Shown in pieces: positions 47,601 through 57,930 of a stretch of 64,000 nucleotides of DNA. Both the position numbers and the translations under genes were made by a program. Within the stretch, counting starts at the first letter, position 1. The number at the start of each line of letters is the position of its first letter. A model generated the notes under the pieces. That model saw only the letters and a program-made list of their open reading frames with translations. It was not told the DNA's origin and made no database searches. Source of the DNA: Pleurodeles waltl (Eukaryota; Chordata; Amphibia; Caudata; Salamandridae); assembly GCF_031143425.1 (NCBI RefSeq), contig NC_090444.1, positions 1,354,396,323 through 1,354,460,322 on the forward strand, written 5' to 3'.

Positions 47601-47725
47601 TTGTGTGCCAGTGATTGGTGATTTCTGGTCCACACCACTTCCCTTGAGTAGACCTGAGACTGCTCTGTGTCACTACCCTGTGAGAGCCAAAGCACTGCAA
47701 TGGGGTGTTTAGTTGCCACTGAAGA
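44600..47725. other. Unassigned insert, possibly LTR-like
   Basis: No recognisable protein domain. It separates two halves of the element 3 integrase, so at least part of it is an insertion. Towards 47000-47540 it is AT-rich, repeats GGTTAC and CTCTAGGGG motifs, and holds AATAAA near 47527, as LTRs do. Frames of 80-160 codons at 45259-46614 overlap on both strands and lack motifs. Confidence 0.35.
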
Positions 47726-47730
47726 CAATT

Positions 47731-48140
47731 CAATCAATCAATCAATCATGAATTTGTAAAGCGCACACGTCATTCGTGAGGGTCTCAAGGCGCTGAGGAG
47801 GGGGAGAGGGAGGGAGGATCTGCTACTGCTCGAACAGCCAGGTCTTGAGAAGTTTCCTGAAGGTAAGGAGGTCTTTGGTCTTGTGCAGGTGGGTGGGAAG
47901 AGTGCTCCGCATTTTGGCGGCGAGGTGCGAGACTAATCTACCACCAGTTGTGGTTCGAGGACGCATGGGACGGTTGCGAGGGTGAGGTCAGCAGAGTGGA
48001 GATGCTGGGTCAGGGTGTAGAAGGAGAGCCATCTGTTAAGGTATTCTGGTCCGGTGTTGTGCAGTGCTTTGTGAGCGTGGGTGAGGAGTTTGAAGGTGAT
48101 TCTCTTGTTGACTGGGAGTCAGTGCAGGTTTCTTGAGAAA
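47731..48140 (-). repeat. L2-like LINE 3' fragment, diverged copy
   Basis: A (CAAT)n run at the plus-strand left edge is the simple-sequence tail. The adjoining AAAGCGCACACGTCATTCGT and GAGGGTCTCAAGGCGCT are the 3' untranslated end. Sequence is then parallel to the second copy at 48361. It is truncated near 48140. Confidence 0.7.
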
Positions 48141-48360
48141 CTGTTACTTGTGCTGGCCACACAACTAATAGCCCAATTTCCAACAGTTTCCCAGTCGGAT
48201 AGTGTCATCTATAGAATTCGGACACTAGAAAAGATCCCTAAGCGAGTCCTAGCTAACACCTTTGCAGTTGTGCTCCTTGAGGGCTACTCCCTCTAGATCC
48301 CTGGTGGCATGATCGCCACAACCAAGAGGTAATTGTTACCTGATGCAGAGTGTGGGTTGA

Positions 48361-49420
48361 ATGGAACAATCAATCAATCAAAAAATGTATAGAGCGCGCT
48401 ACTCACCCGTGAGGGTCTCAAGGCACTGGGGGGAGGGGGGAGGAAGGAAGGGTCACTGTTCGAATAGCCATGTCTTTAGTTTTTTCCTGAAGAGTCGGAG
48501 GTCCTGGGTCTTGCGGAGGTTGGTGGGGAGGGAGTTCCAGGCCTTGGGGGCGAGGTAGGAGAAGGATCTGCCTCCTATGGTAGTGCGTTTGATGCGGGGG
48601 ATTGTGGCGAGTGCGAGGTCGGCAGATCGGAGGTGGCGGATGGGAGTGTGGAAGTTCACTCTTTGGTTGAGGTAGGCTGGGCCGACATTGTGGAGGCATT
48701 TGTGCGCGTGGATGAGGATTTTGAAGGTGATCCTCTTGTCGATGGGGAGCCAGTGAAGGGATTTGAGGTGTGGTGAGATGTATTCATGGCGAGGGAGATC
48801 TAGGATGATGTGTGCGGCTATTTTTTGGATTCCCTGGAGTTTGCTTTTGAATTTTATTGTGATGCCGGCATAGAGGGTGTTACCGTAGTCTAGCCTGCTG
48901 CTGAGTGCATGGGTGACGGTCTTTCTGGTCTCTATGGGAATCCATTTGAAGGTTTTTTCAGCATGCGGAGTGTGTTGAAACAGGAGGAGGTGACGGCGTT
49001 GATTTGTTGGGTCATGGAGAGGGAGGGATCCAGGATGATGCCGAGGTTACGTGTGTGGTTTGCGGGGGTAGGGGCGGGACGTAGGGCGGTGGCCACCAGG
49101 AGTCGTCCCATATGGTTTTGTTGGGACCAAAAATTATTATTTCAGTTTTGTTGGAGTTGAGTTTGAGGTGGTTGGCAGTCATTCAGGTGGCGGTGTCGAG
49201 GAGTGCAGCGTGGAGGTTGGTTTTGGTGGTAGTAGGGTTTTGTGTGAGGGAGATGATGAGTTGGGTCTCGTCTGCGTAGGAGAGGATGGTGATTCCGTGT
49301 GGTTGGAAGATGTTGGTGAGTGGGGTCATGTAAATGTTGAAGAGGGTGGGGCTGAGGGAGGATCCCTAGGGTACACCGCAGATGATTTTGGTGGCAGTGG
49401 ATTGGAAAGAAGGGAGGCAG
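48361..49420 (-). pseudogene. L2-like LINE, RT C-terminal half with tail
   Basis: Minus strand. Traces of GVPxGSSLSPTLFNIYM and LSYADETQLIISL (catalytic YADDT changed to YADET) lie at about 49260-49400. The frame 48659-48453 reads FSYLAPKAWNSLPTNLRKTQ then FRKKLKTWLFEQ, the C-terminal signature of L2/CR1-type RT. A (TTGA)n tail follows. The element is 5'-truncated and frameshifted. It inserted into the integrase of element 3 right after VGIDI. Confidence 0.82.
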
Positions 49421-49700
49421 ACCTTTTGTGTTCTATCAATGTCTATTCCTACACAAATGAAAACCTGCAAAGGGTAGCTGCATTAACTGTGCCCTGACCT
49501 ATCCCCTGGCTTACCCTGCAACTGGCAAGTTGGACAGATTTTACAGAACCACTCTATGTTTCTGTACATCGATGACCAGTAGAAGGTAACTATACTGGGT
49601 TTTTCTAATGAATCAAGTTACCTGCTAAAGAAACGTCATGGGCCAATGACAACACAACCACTAGTCTTTTGCTAGATTCTGGCTCAGGATTCACTGGCCC
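49421..49700 (-). pseudogene. Integrase zinc domain of element 3
   Basis: Minus strand. LAHDVSLAGNL is followed by a short shift and then YRNIEWFCKICPTCQLQGK, giving the His and Cys of the integrase N-terminal zinc finger. The trace ends in VGIDI, the first catalytic Asp, at the L2 insertion point. Confidence 0.68.
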
Positions 49701-49721
49701 ACTATAAAGTAGATCACTCTC

Positions 49722-51497
49722 TTAGCCAGCATACTGTTTCCCAACCACTCCTTTACTGACCTGTTCCTGGGATTCATTAGGAAGTAGCACAAGCATGGGG
49801 TACTCTTCCAATACCTTCCATGTCCTCCTGCCGGCTATCAAACCTGTATCCTCTGAACCAGGAAAAATCTCCTCAAAATTAAAGTACTTCCTCTTATCCA
49901 CAGTGGGAAGGGCTCCAGTATCTCTCAGGAGAGGCACTTTCCTCAATTTATACTAACTTCCGGCACAAACTGCATTGTGTTAGAATGAATGTGCACAGCG
50001 TCTGCATCCCTCTCCCAGCTATCCATTGTCACTAAGGTGAGCACAACCACGTCCTTTCGGGCCCCTTCACCCACATATAGCATGCTCTCTATCACAAGTG
50101 CAGCTAGTACAGGATCTTTCACTTGACAGTCCCTCTCATAATGCTCCTTCCTGGGCATATAATTTCCATTTTACCTGTGCCCTTCTTGCATCTGCTAGGT
50201 AATACCCTGACCCATATACTCTGGTTCGGAAGTACTCTGTGGAGCGTTATTCTCTGTCTTGGGTTTAGAACCACACTGCTCTAGACCCTTGGGAACCTTG
50301 TTAGCTTACTATTTGTCAGCAAAGTTTCTCTGCATCCTCCTCAGACAGATTTGACAAGTATTGACTAAATGGGATACAGCACTCTTCCATGAGGCATTCT
50401 GTCACCACCAACTCATTAAGGGACTTTTAGTCCTTCACCTCATGACTCTCAGCCACTCATTCCAATCCGACGATGCTTCATGTATCCAGGTCTTGCATGG
50501 GACACCATTCACACTCTTGCATTTCTTGAGCCTGTGAAGGTACTAAGCTGGCATCAGCCTAAACCTATGCATTAGAGCTTCCTTCAATTGCTCATGGACC
50601 ATCTAGTCTGCCATGTGCATCCTTCCAATGACAGCTGTCCTCTCCAAAGTCTTTCTTATTCAACACCTGCACCTTACAAGCGACTTCAAAGTCAAAAACT
50701 ATTCCAAGATATCCTGCCCTTGAATTATATGTGAAAAAGCTCTATTGGAATCTTGACCGCAACTGGCCTAAACTGGAGGTGGAGTCACTTCTCCCAGTCA
50801 CTTCTCCCAGATGAAACTACACCTGCTGTCATCCTAAGCTTCTTCTCAAGGACCATCTTTTACCTTTCCTTTTTTCTCTTCTCTGGTCTCTTTCTTTCTC
50901 TTAGCTTTCCTATCCTGATCTCTTAACTTTTCTCCTAGGACCAATTTCTCCTATCCCTCCCATCTCACTTTTTCTTGTTTCTGATGAGCTAGTCTCATGT
51001 TATTCCTCTCAATTTCCCTGGCCTTCTCCTCCTGCTTAGCTTTAGCTTTTTGGAGTGTCAACTGCAAGTTCAGGGTATTTGTTGAATCCAATCCACCAAA
51101 GTGATTCATTCCTCCAATTGGGGATAGTAGCGCACTAGAAATCAAAGTTGATGTGCACCCAGTGGGAATCTGTAATCTAATGGGGAGTGTATCAGGAAAA
51201 TTCTAGAAAGTGCATTAGGGAACACTTTATGTGAGTGTCTGGATAAAGCTACTCTAAGACACAAGAACCTGACATCACAATGCTCTCCTCCTGGGTTCTA
51301 ACCATTCCCCCCCCCCTCTTGAGAGTCTAGCACATTCTCATCCCTCTCACCCAGCCTCTCAAACTTGTCCCTAATGAAATCAGCAAGGACCTCCATGCCC
51401 CTTCTTCCAGGAGCCCTCCACCATCTGTCCCTACATCGATCCTTCAGCTGATCTACAGGCATAGTGCTAAAGTTTGCTCCCAACACAGTGTTCTCCA
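49722..51497 (-). pseudogene. Gag and protease region of element 3
   Basis: Minus strand. An ATG at 51497 opens a basic N-terminus (MPVDQLKDRCRDRWW). At 50951-51145 comes a coiled-coil-like Gln/Lys/Glu stretch (LQKAKAKQEEKAREIERNNM), equivalent to the RRRLQQQQIAL region of element 4. Around 50350-50480 there is a capsid C-terminal, SCAN-like trace (SLNELVVTECLMEEC...). The frames 50158-49943 and 49946-49722 are the protease and linker zone. Heavily mutated. Confidence 0.55.
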
Positions 51498-52319
51498 TTA
51501 TTCACATGTGTAGACTTTGAGCATAAAATCTGGACTTATTGTGATACTGCCATACATAGGAAATGGCCAATGCAGCACATGTGCCCTGACCTCCCATTTG
51601 TTAGGTGCCCCACAGTTTTCCACTAATTGTTCAAATCCTTTAAGAGGTCCATGGGGCAAGAAGGAGCTACTGGGCACAACCATAGGGTTTACAGACTTTT
51701 ACTCTTGATGTCCCGGGCCTGATCTACTATGGGTCCTGAGCAATTGGGCCAACTCCTGTTGGTAGCGCAAATGGAGCAGTCCAAGGCTTCTCGAGGGGGA
51801 GGTAGCAATGCCAATTAATGAATGTTCAGCCAGATACTCGCATTTATCATAAAAGTATTATTATATATGAACACAAAATGAAATACAGCATGTACAAAAA
51901 ATATACACACTCTTTTCAAGGCCACACTCTAGCATTGTCTGGGCAAGATCCAGAGTCCCAATTCTCTTTTACTGGTGGTGGTCATTCCCCATTTATGTGA
52001 GACAACATTCAAGTTAGGCCCCACCAAAGTATGAGCATTAGAAGTCTCAAAATGGCTTCCCAGAAGTTTGTGTCCCAGCGATGTAGCCCTATTTGTCAGA
52101 GCAAGACTCCCCAAGGGCTCGGCAGCTCGGCAACCAGTCTTACCTGCTCAAACTGGTGTTGTGATACAGAAGACCCCGGGGGCATTAAGCGGTCCGACAT
52201 CACATTAGACTGGAGTGGGTGGTGGTGAAAAGCTCTAGTCCAGTTCTACATGCAAGGCAGCAGGGTGTCCATGGCATTCCTTCGTGATTCTGCAAATTCC
52301 TCTGATCCTGACGGCAGGT
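51498..52319. other. No gene seen between elements 3 and 4
   Basis: This is where the leader and 5' LTR of element 3 (minus strand) should lie. An AT-rich stretch at 51830-51910 could be an LTR end, but I could not match it to the 37758-39660 side. Nothing coding is convincing. Confidence 0.35.
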
Positions 52320-54264
52320 CTTGACCAGCACTCTGGGGGCTCCGTAGAGGTCCCCCTGCATTGCTCCTACAGCCTTCTGAGGTTTTCCAGGCAGCCTGAG
52401 CTGCTGCCACCTCACACACAGGTTTCGGCCCTCCTGTTGCTTGAGCAGCTCAAGCCCAGGAAGGCAGAAACAAAGGATTTCCTTTGGGAGAGGAGTGTTA
52501 CACCCTCTCCCTTTCGAAAAGGGTATTACAGGCTTGGGAGGGGCAGACTTCCAAAGCCAATGGTAATGCTTTGAAGGGCACATCTGGTGCCCTCCTTGCA
52601 TAACCCAGTCTATACCTGTTCAGGGACCCCCAGTCCCTGCTCTGGTGCAAAACTAGACAAATGAAAGGGGAGTGACAATTCACCTGTCCATCACCCCCCC
52701 AGGGGTGGTGCTCAGAGCTTCTCCAGAGTGTCCCTGGGTTTTGCCATCTTGGATCCAAGGTTGGCAGGGAACTCTGGTAGCATCTGAGTGGCCAGTGCAG
52801 GTAGGTCACATCAGAGCCCCTTCCTGATAGGTGGTCACCCAGCTAGGTGACCAATCCCCCTTTCAGAGATATTTAGGGTCTCTCTCTTGGTTGGTTCCTC
52901 AGATTCGGCTTGCAAGACTTCAGCAGGATTCCTCTGCAACCTCCACTTCAAATTTTCACAGAAGAATCTGCATCTGGACGCTCCAGGACCCGACAAGCTG
53001 CAACAAAGAACCAAGACTCTGCCTGCAACACTGTATTCACGGCTCCTTCCAGCAACTGCAACATTTCCCCGCTTGTGCATCCTCTGAGGACAGCCCTTCT
53101 TCAGTCTGCACAGGAAAGAAGAAGGAAACTTAATTGGGGTGAAGGAGTCAGTCCCCTGTATCTGCAGGCACCAACTGCAACAACGACTTGCTGCGTGGAT
53201 CCCCTCTCCTGCTGAGCCACGTGGATCCTGCAACAAGGGTGGTGGACTGAAGTGGTCCTGATGGTCCTCTCTTCCAGCTGTTCAACTTAAGTGGAGGTAA
53301 GCCTTTGCCTTCCCACCCAGGACTGTACCCCGTGCACCTTGTCCTTTGCAGCTGCCAAGGCTTGTTGGCATACTCTCAATGAGATCTTCAGGCATCTTGA
53401 AGCTCAGGGCCCAGCACTCCATCCTGCAATGCACAGCTTCCTGAGGTGTTCTCCTGCAGCATAGGACTCCTTTTCGTAGTGCTGCGTGAGCTCATTCTTC
53501 GACTTCTGTGTTCCTGTCCTGTGTGTGCTGCCTGTGCTTCTGTGAGCTCCCTGTGTTGCTAAGGGCTCCTTCTGACTCCCTCTCTTGGGTAGAGTCCATC
53601 TAGTCCTTCCTGGTCCCCGGCAGCACCACTTTCCACCAACCGCGGGTTTTGCGTGTGCCAAGGCTTGTTGGTGGAAACTGAAGACGCAAACCCAACTGCA
53701 GTCTTCCTTCTGGAGTGGGACATCACCTGCATCCTCCAGGAACTTGACTCTGTCTTCTGGGGTACAGTACTGATTCTCCTCCTTCACCGTCGACTCATCT
53801 GTTGCACATTCAGTCTGGTGGGTAGGAGGTCCTGCCCTTCCTTAACTCTTGCTTGCTGGACTTGGTTCCCTTTTTCCACAGGTCTATTTGTCCTACATTG
53901 CACTGTTTTCTAACTGTTTTTATACATATTTCTGGGTGCTAGTGTATATAACTTGTATATTACTTACCTCCCAAGGGAGTATAACCTCTATAGTATTTTT
54001 GGTATTTGTGTCACCAAAATAAAGTACCTTTATCTTTGTAACACTGAGTGTTTTCATTCATGTGTGTAAGTACTGTGTGTGACTACAGTGGTATTGCATG
54101 AGCTTTGCATTGTTCCTAGATAAACCTTGACTGCCTACCCACAGCTACCTCTAGAGAGCCTGGCTTCTAGACACTGACTGAACTACACTAATAAGGGATA
54201 CCTGGACCTGGTATAAGATGTACGTACCTTGGGTACCCACCACACACCAGGCCAGCCTCCTACA
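52320..54264 (+). repeat. 5' LTR of element 4 (left end truncated)
   Basis: Homologous to the solo LTR at 40236-43076 in the opposite orientation, for example around 52375-52660 and 53990-54060. AATAAA lies at 54018-54023. The right end is ...CCTCCTACA at 54264. The left TGTAGGAAAG end is absent, so about 0.9 kb is missing or replaced. Confidence 0.75.
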
Positions 54265-54265
54265 T

Positions 54266-54283
54266 TGGTGGTGCAGCGGTGGG
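54266..54283 (+). other. Candidate primer-binding site of element 4
   Basis: TGGTGGTGCAGCGGTGGG starts two bases after the LTR. The TGG start suits pairing with the CCA end of a tRNA. It lacks the T-arm complement expected for a full 18-base site, so the primer is not identified. Confidence 0.4.
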
Positions 54284-54492
54284 ATAAGCACTTGCATTTT
54301 CCTTATCACTGTCACCTGGTGCTTTCCAGAGGAAAGACATCTCCTTACCTAGGAGTATACCTAGTATGTAGAATTCTAGTCTCAAACGTTTAGGTAAGCT
54401 ACGGTCTACGCATAGCCCTTGCTATAAACTTCTTTTAGAGAGACTAGGAGTTAGGTAGGTTAGGTACATCCTGCACTATCCTAACACACACC

Positions 54493-55948
54493 ATGTCTAC
54501 AACTGGACACACCTCTGAGATCATGGACTCTCCCTATGAGAACCTGACCTTCAAAGGATTGAAAGGGTTGTGGGCAGAGAGAAATTCAGACGGGAGAGGA
54601 ACCCTAATAAGAGGCTGCTCCTCCAGGATGACCAGGACCAAGCTGGTGGCCAGGAGGAGGAAGAATAAGTAGATCCTAACCCCTCTGAGGCAGAAAATGA
54701 CATTCCAGATCTGATGGAGGGTACTTCAAAGGGTCTAAAGGTTCCTAGAAGACCCGCTAGCATAGCTGGAAGTGGGAAGGGAAGCCATACTGGTAGGCCC
54801 CCCTTTACACCCAGAGGGCAAGTAGAAAGAGTTACTAAGCCTAGGAATAGATCCACCTCTGATCACTCTCATATCACCTCGGCATCTGAGGGATCACACT
54901 CCACAACTCCAAGAAATGACTCTATAGATAGGGAGCTCAGGAAATTGAGACTGGAGGAGGCCAGGCGGAGGCTCCAGCAGCAACAGATAGCCCTAGATAG
55001 GGAGGACTTGGCAGTGGAGAGAAAAAGGTAGGGGTTGGGGCTAACACCCCATGGTGGCAGCAGCTCAGGCTTCAGGGCTCACACGGTCAAGGAGGACTCC
55101 TTTGATTCCAGAACATAGCACAAAATGGTTCCCTCATACAAGGTGGGGATGACATCTACAAGTGGTTTGCTGCACTTGAGAGGGCCTATAAAGTTCAGAG
55201 GGTCCCTCAAAGGCAGTGGGCTGCTATCCTCTGGTTGTCCTTCTCTAACAAGGCGAGGGGTAGACTTCCCACTGTCAGAGAAGAGGATGCAGACTATTAC
55301 AACATTCTCAAATCTGCACTCTTAGGTGGTTTTGGTCTCACCACTGAGCAATATATAATAAAGTTCAGGGAGACCAGAAAAGAGCCCTCACAGGATTGGG
55401 TAGACTTTGATGACTGTTCTGTGAAAGCTTTAGAAGGCTGGTTACATGGCAGCAAAGTGTCTGACTATGTGGGCTTATACAATTTACTACTGAGAAAGTA
55501 TATTTTGATTAATTGTATGTCTGATTTATTGCACCAATACTTGAATAACTCAGATCTGACCTCTCCCCAAGAATTGGGAAAGAGGGCAGACAAATGAGTC
55601 AGAACAAGGGTGAGCAAAAAGGCTCACACAGGGGTGACAAAGACAAGAAAAAGGAAGCAGGTAAGTCACATGACAAGGGTGGGGACAAAGATAAAAAATA
55701 ATCTTCATCAGGCCCACAAAACTCCTCTGGGTGTGGGTCTAAGTCCTCTTCCAATAAACAATCAGATAAAAAAGCCTTGGTGCTATATTTGTAAAAACAA
55801 AGGCCATACGGCAGAAGAAAGCTCCTGTCCTAAGAAAAGCACCAAACCTCCCACCACTACAGCCCCCACTCCTACAGCTAGTGCCGCTAGCAATAGCAGT
55901 AGTGGTAATAATACTAATAATAGTCAGTCGAATGGTGTAGCAGGATAA
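54493..55948 (+). pseudogene. Gag of element 4
   Basis: The ATG at 54493 opens MSTTGHTSEIMDSPYENLTF and soon shifts. The frame at 54714-55031 has a charged region ending in a coiled coil (LRLEEARRRLQQQQIALDR). The frame 55235-55597 gives capsid (DADYYNILKSALLGGFGL; KEPSQDWVDFDDCSVKAL; CMSDLLHQYLNNSDL). The frame 55610-55948 holds a zinc knuckle CYICKNKGHTAEESSC, CX2CX4HX6C, two residues longer than the usual last spacing. A Ser/Thr/Asn-rich tail follows. Several stops and shifts are present. Confidence 0.75.
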
Positions 55949-55950
55949 CT

Positions 55951-56346
55951 ATGGAAAGTGTAGTGGGTGCTGGTTTAGTTAGGGAAACCACTGAGGCTGT
56001 TTTAGTCTCTGATGGTGGCATTGACATTACCATCCTTGTTGCTTGCCCCATTATTATGGATAAGTACAAGCAACAACCCCTAATCAATGGTGATCAGGCT
56101 GAGGCTTGCAGGGGCACAGGTGCCAGTGTCACCATGGTGACTGAAAAATTGGTGTCTCCTGAGCAACACCTACTTGGCCACCAGTACCAAGTGACTGAAG
56201 CCCACAACAACATTGTGAACCAACCAATGCCAGTTGTTGATCTCAGCTGGGGTAGGGTGGGGTTACTGGTCCTAAAAAGGTTGTAGTGTCCACAGACCTA
56301 CCTGTAGATTGTCTACTGGGAACGACTTGGGCTGAAGTAGAGTTGG
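55951..56346 (+). pseudogene. Protease region of element 4
   Basis: The frame at 55951-56286 contains ACRGTGASVTMVTEKLV at the place of the retropepsin active site; the DTGAS box is changed to GTGAS, so the catalytic Asp is lost. A short further trace (LPVDCLLGTTWAEVELEA, in another frame) matches the protease C-terminus. The gene is then cut by a different LTR at 56352, and no integrase follows in the window. Confidence 0.7.
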
Positions 56347-56351
56347 AGGCC

Positions 56352-57336
56352 TGTTAGAAATGGGTTTTTTGGTTGGCAGTCAGGTTACCCTCTGTCCAAG
56401 CAAGAACCCTCACTCTAGTCAGGGTAAGTCACACACAATCCAAAATTATCCTGTGCCCACCCTCTGGTAGCTTGGCACGAGCAGTCAGGCCAAACTTAGA
56501 AGGCAATGTGTAAAGTATTTGTGCAATAAATCATACAATAACACCATATAGCACCACAGAAATACACCACACAGTGTTTGGAAAAATATAGAATATTTAT
56601 CTGGATAATTGTAGGTCAAAACGAATGAAGATGCAATGTGAAATTGTAGAGATATCACTGAAAAGTGATATTAAGGCCCTCATTCTGACCCTGGCGGTCT
56701 TTGACCGCCAGGGCGGAGGACCGCGGGAGCACCGCCGACAAGCCGGCGGTGCTTCAATGGGGATTCCGACCGCGGCGGTAAAGCCGCGGTCGGACCGGCA
56801 CCACTGGCGGGGTCCCGCCAGTGTACCGCGGCCCCATTGAATCCTCCGCGGCGGCGCAGCTTGCTGCACCGCCGCGGGGATTCTGACCCCCCCTACCGCC
56901 ATCCAGATCCCGGCGGTCGGACCGCCGAGATCCGGATGGCGGTAGGGGGGGTCGCGGGGCCCCTGGGGGCCCCTGCAGTGCCCATGCCACTGGCATGGGC
57001 ATTGCAGGGGCCCCCGTAAGAGGGCCCCTAAATGTATTTCACTGTCTGCTGCGCAGACAGTGAAATACGCGACGGGTGCAACTGCACCCGTCGCACAGCT
57101 TCCACTCCGCCGGCTCGATTCCGAGCCGGCTTCATCGTGGAAGCCTCTTTCCCGCTGGGCTGGCTGGCGGTCTGAAGGAGACCGCCCGCCAGCCCAGCGG
57201 GAAAGTCAGAATTACCGCCGCGGTCTTTCGACCGCGGAACGGTAACCTGACGGCGGGACTTTGGCGGGCGGCCTCCGCCGCCCGCCAAGGTCAGAATGAG
57301 GGCCTAAGTGTCTTAAGTCTTTAAAAAGAAAACAAA
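56352..57336 (+). repeat. LTR of a further element (family TGTTAGAAATGGG)
   Basis: It begins TGTTAGAAATGGG at 56352 inside the protease of element 4. The five bases before it (AGGCC) should be the left target duplication. The sequence is unlike the other LTRs. It is interrupted by MITE 3 (56675-57304) and then by Harbinger C at 57337, so its right end is outside the window. No coding is seen. Confidence 0.55.
56675..57304 (+). mobile_element. Hairpin-chain MITE 3
   Basis: 630 bp flanked by TAA (56672-56674 and 57305-57307). The ends are perfect inverted repeats GGCCCTCATTCTGACC. Thirteen successive palindromes can be read, among them CCCTGGCGGTC arms at 56689-56713, GACCGCGGC arms at 56767-56790, CCGCCATCC arms near 56895-56945, the GTATTTCACTG palindrome at 57034-57068, the GCCGGCTCG arms at 57109-57130 and TTGGCGGGCGG arms near the end. 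Order and orientation equal MITE 1. Confidence 0.9.
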
Positions 57337-57930
57337 GGGGGTCATTCCAACCTTGGCGGGAAAAGGCGCTTACCGCCGGTCAGAAGACCGCCATAACACC
57401 GTAGCGGTCGCGGTAAACCGCCACGGTCATTCTGACCCGCAACCTGAAAACCTCCAAAAACCCGACACCCACCAAAGTCCGCCACAGCAAAGGTCAGCGA
57501 AAAAATGGCGATGACCAAACCTCCACCACCACGCCAACAGAAATACACCGATGCCATTACGACCCACGAATCCACGCGGCGGTCTTTCAACCGCGGTATT
57601 CCATTGGCGGTACACACCGCCGCGCTCAAAATACACACACCCTTACAAAACACAACCACATTGGACAATATGAAATACACATACCTGAGACACATATACA
57701 CACCACTCCCAGACACCTAATACAATATAAAACACACACCCACATCACCCACAAACCCCTACGACCACAATTGCGAATCAGAGAGAGACAGCACTGCTTA
57801 GAGTAGACCATCACACAGAGGCAAATCACAACATCACCCACACAATTACCACGCACAAAACACCATACACCACCACACACATCACACTCCACAACACATA
57901 CAACATCCCTCACCTCATCCACACCACCCC

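Larger units (their letters stand above)
39690..51497 (-). mobile_element. Gmr1-like LTR element 3, old and fragmented
   Basis: Reading on the minus strand from 51497 to 39690, pieces appear in the order gag, integrase zinc domain, integrase catalytic end, RT, RNase H, the same integrase-first order as elements 1 and 2. The pieces are separated by a solo LTR, two L2 fragments and an unassigned block of about 3 kb. Coding traces align best with element 2, including Lys at the third catalytic integrase position. Many stops and shifts make it the oldest LTR element here. Confidence 0.72.
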
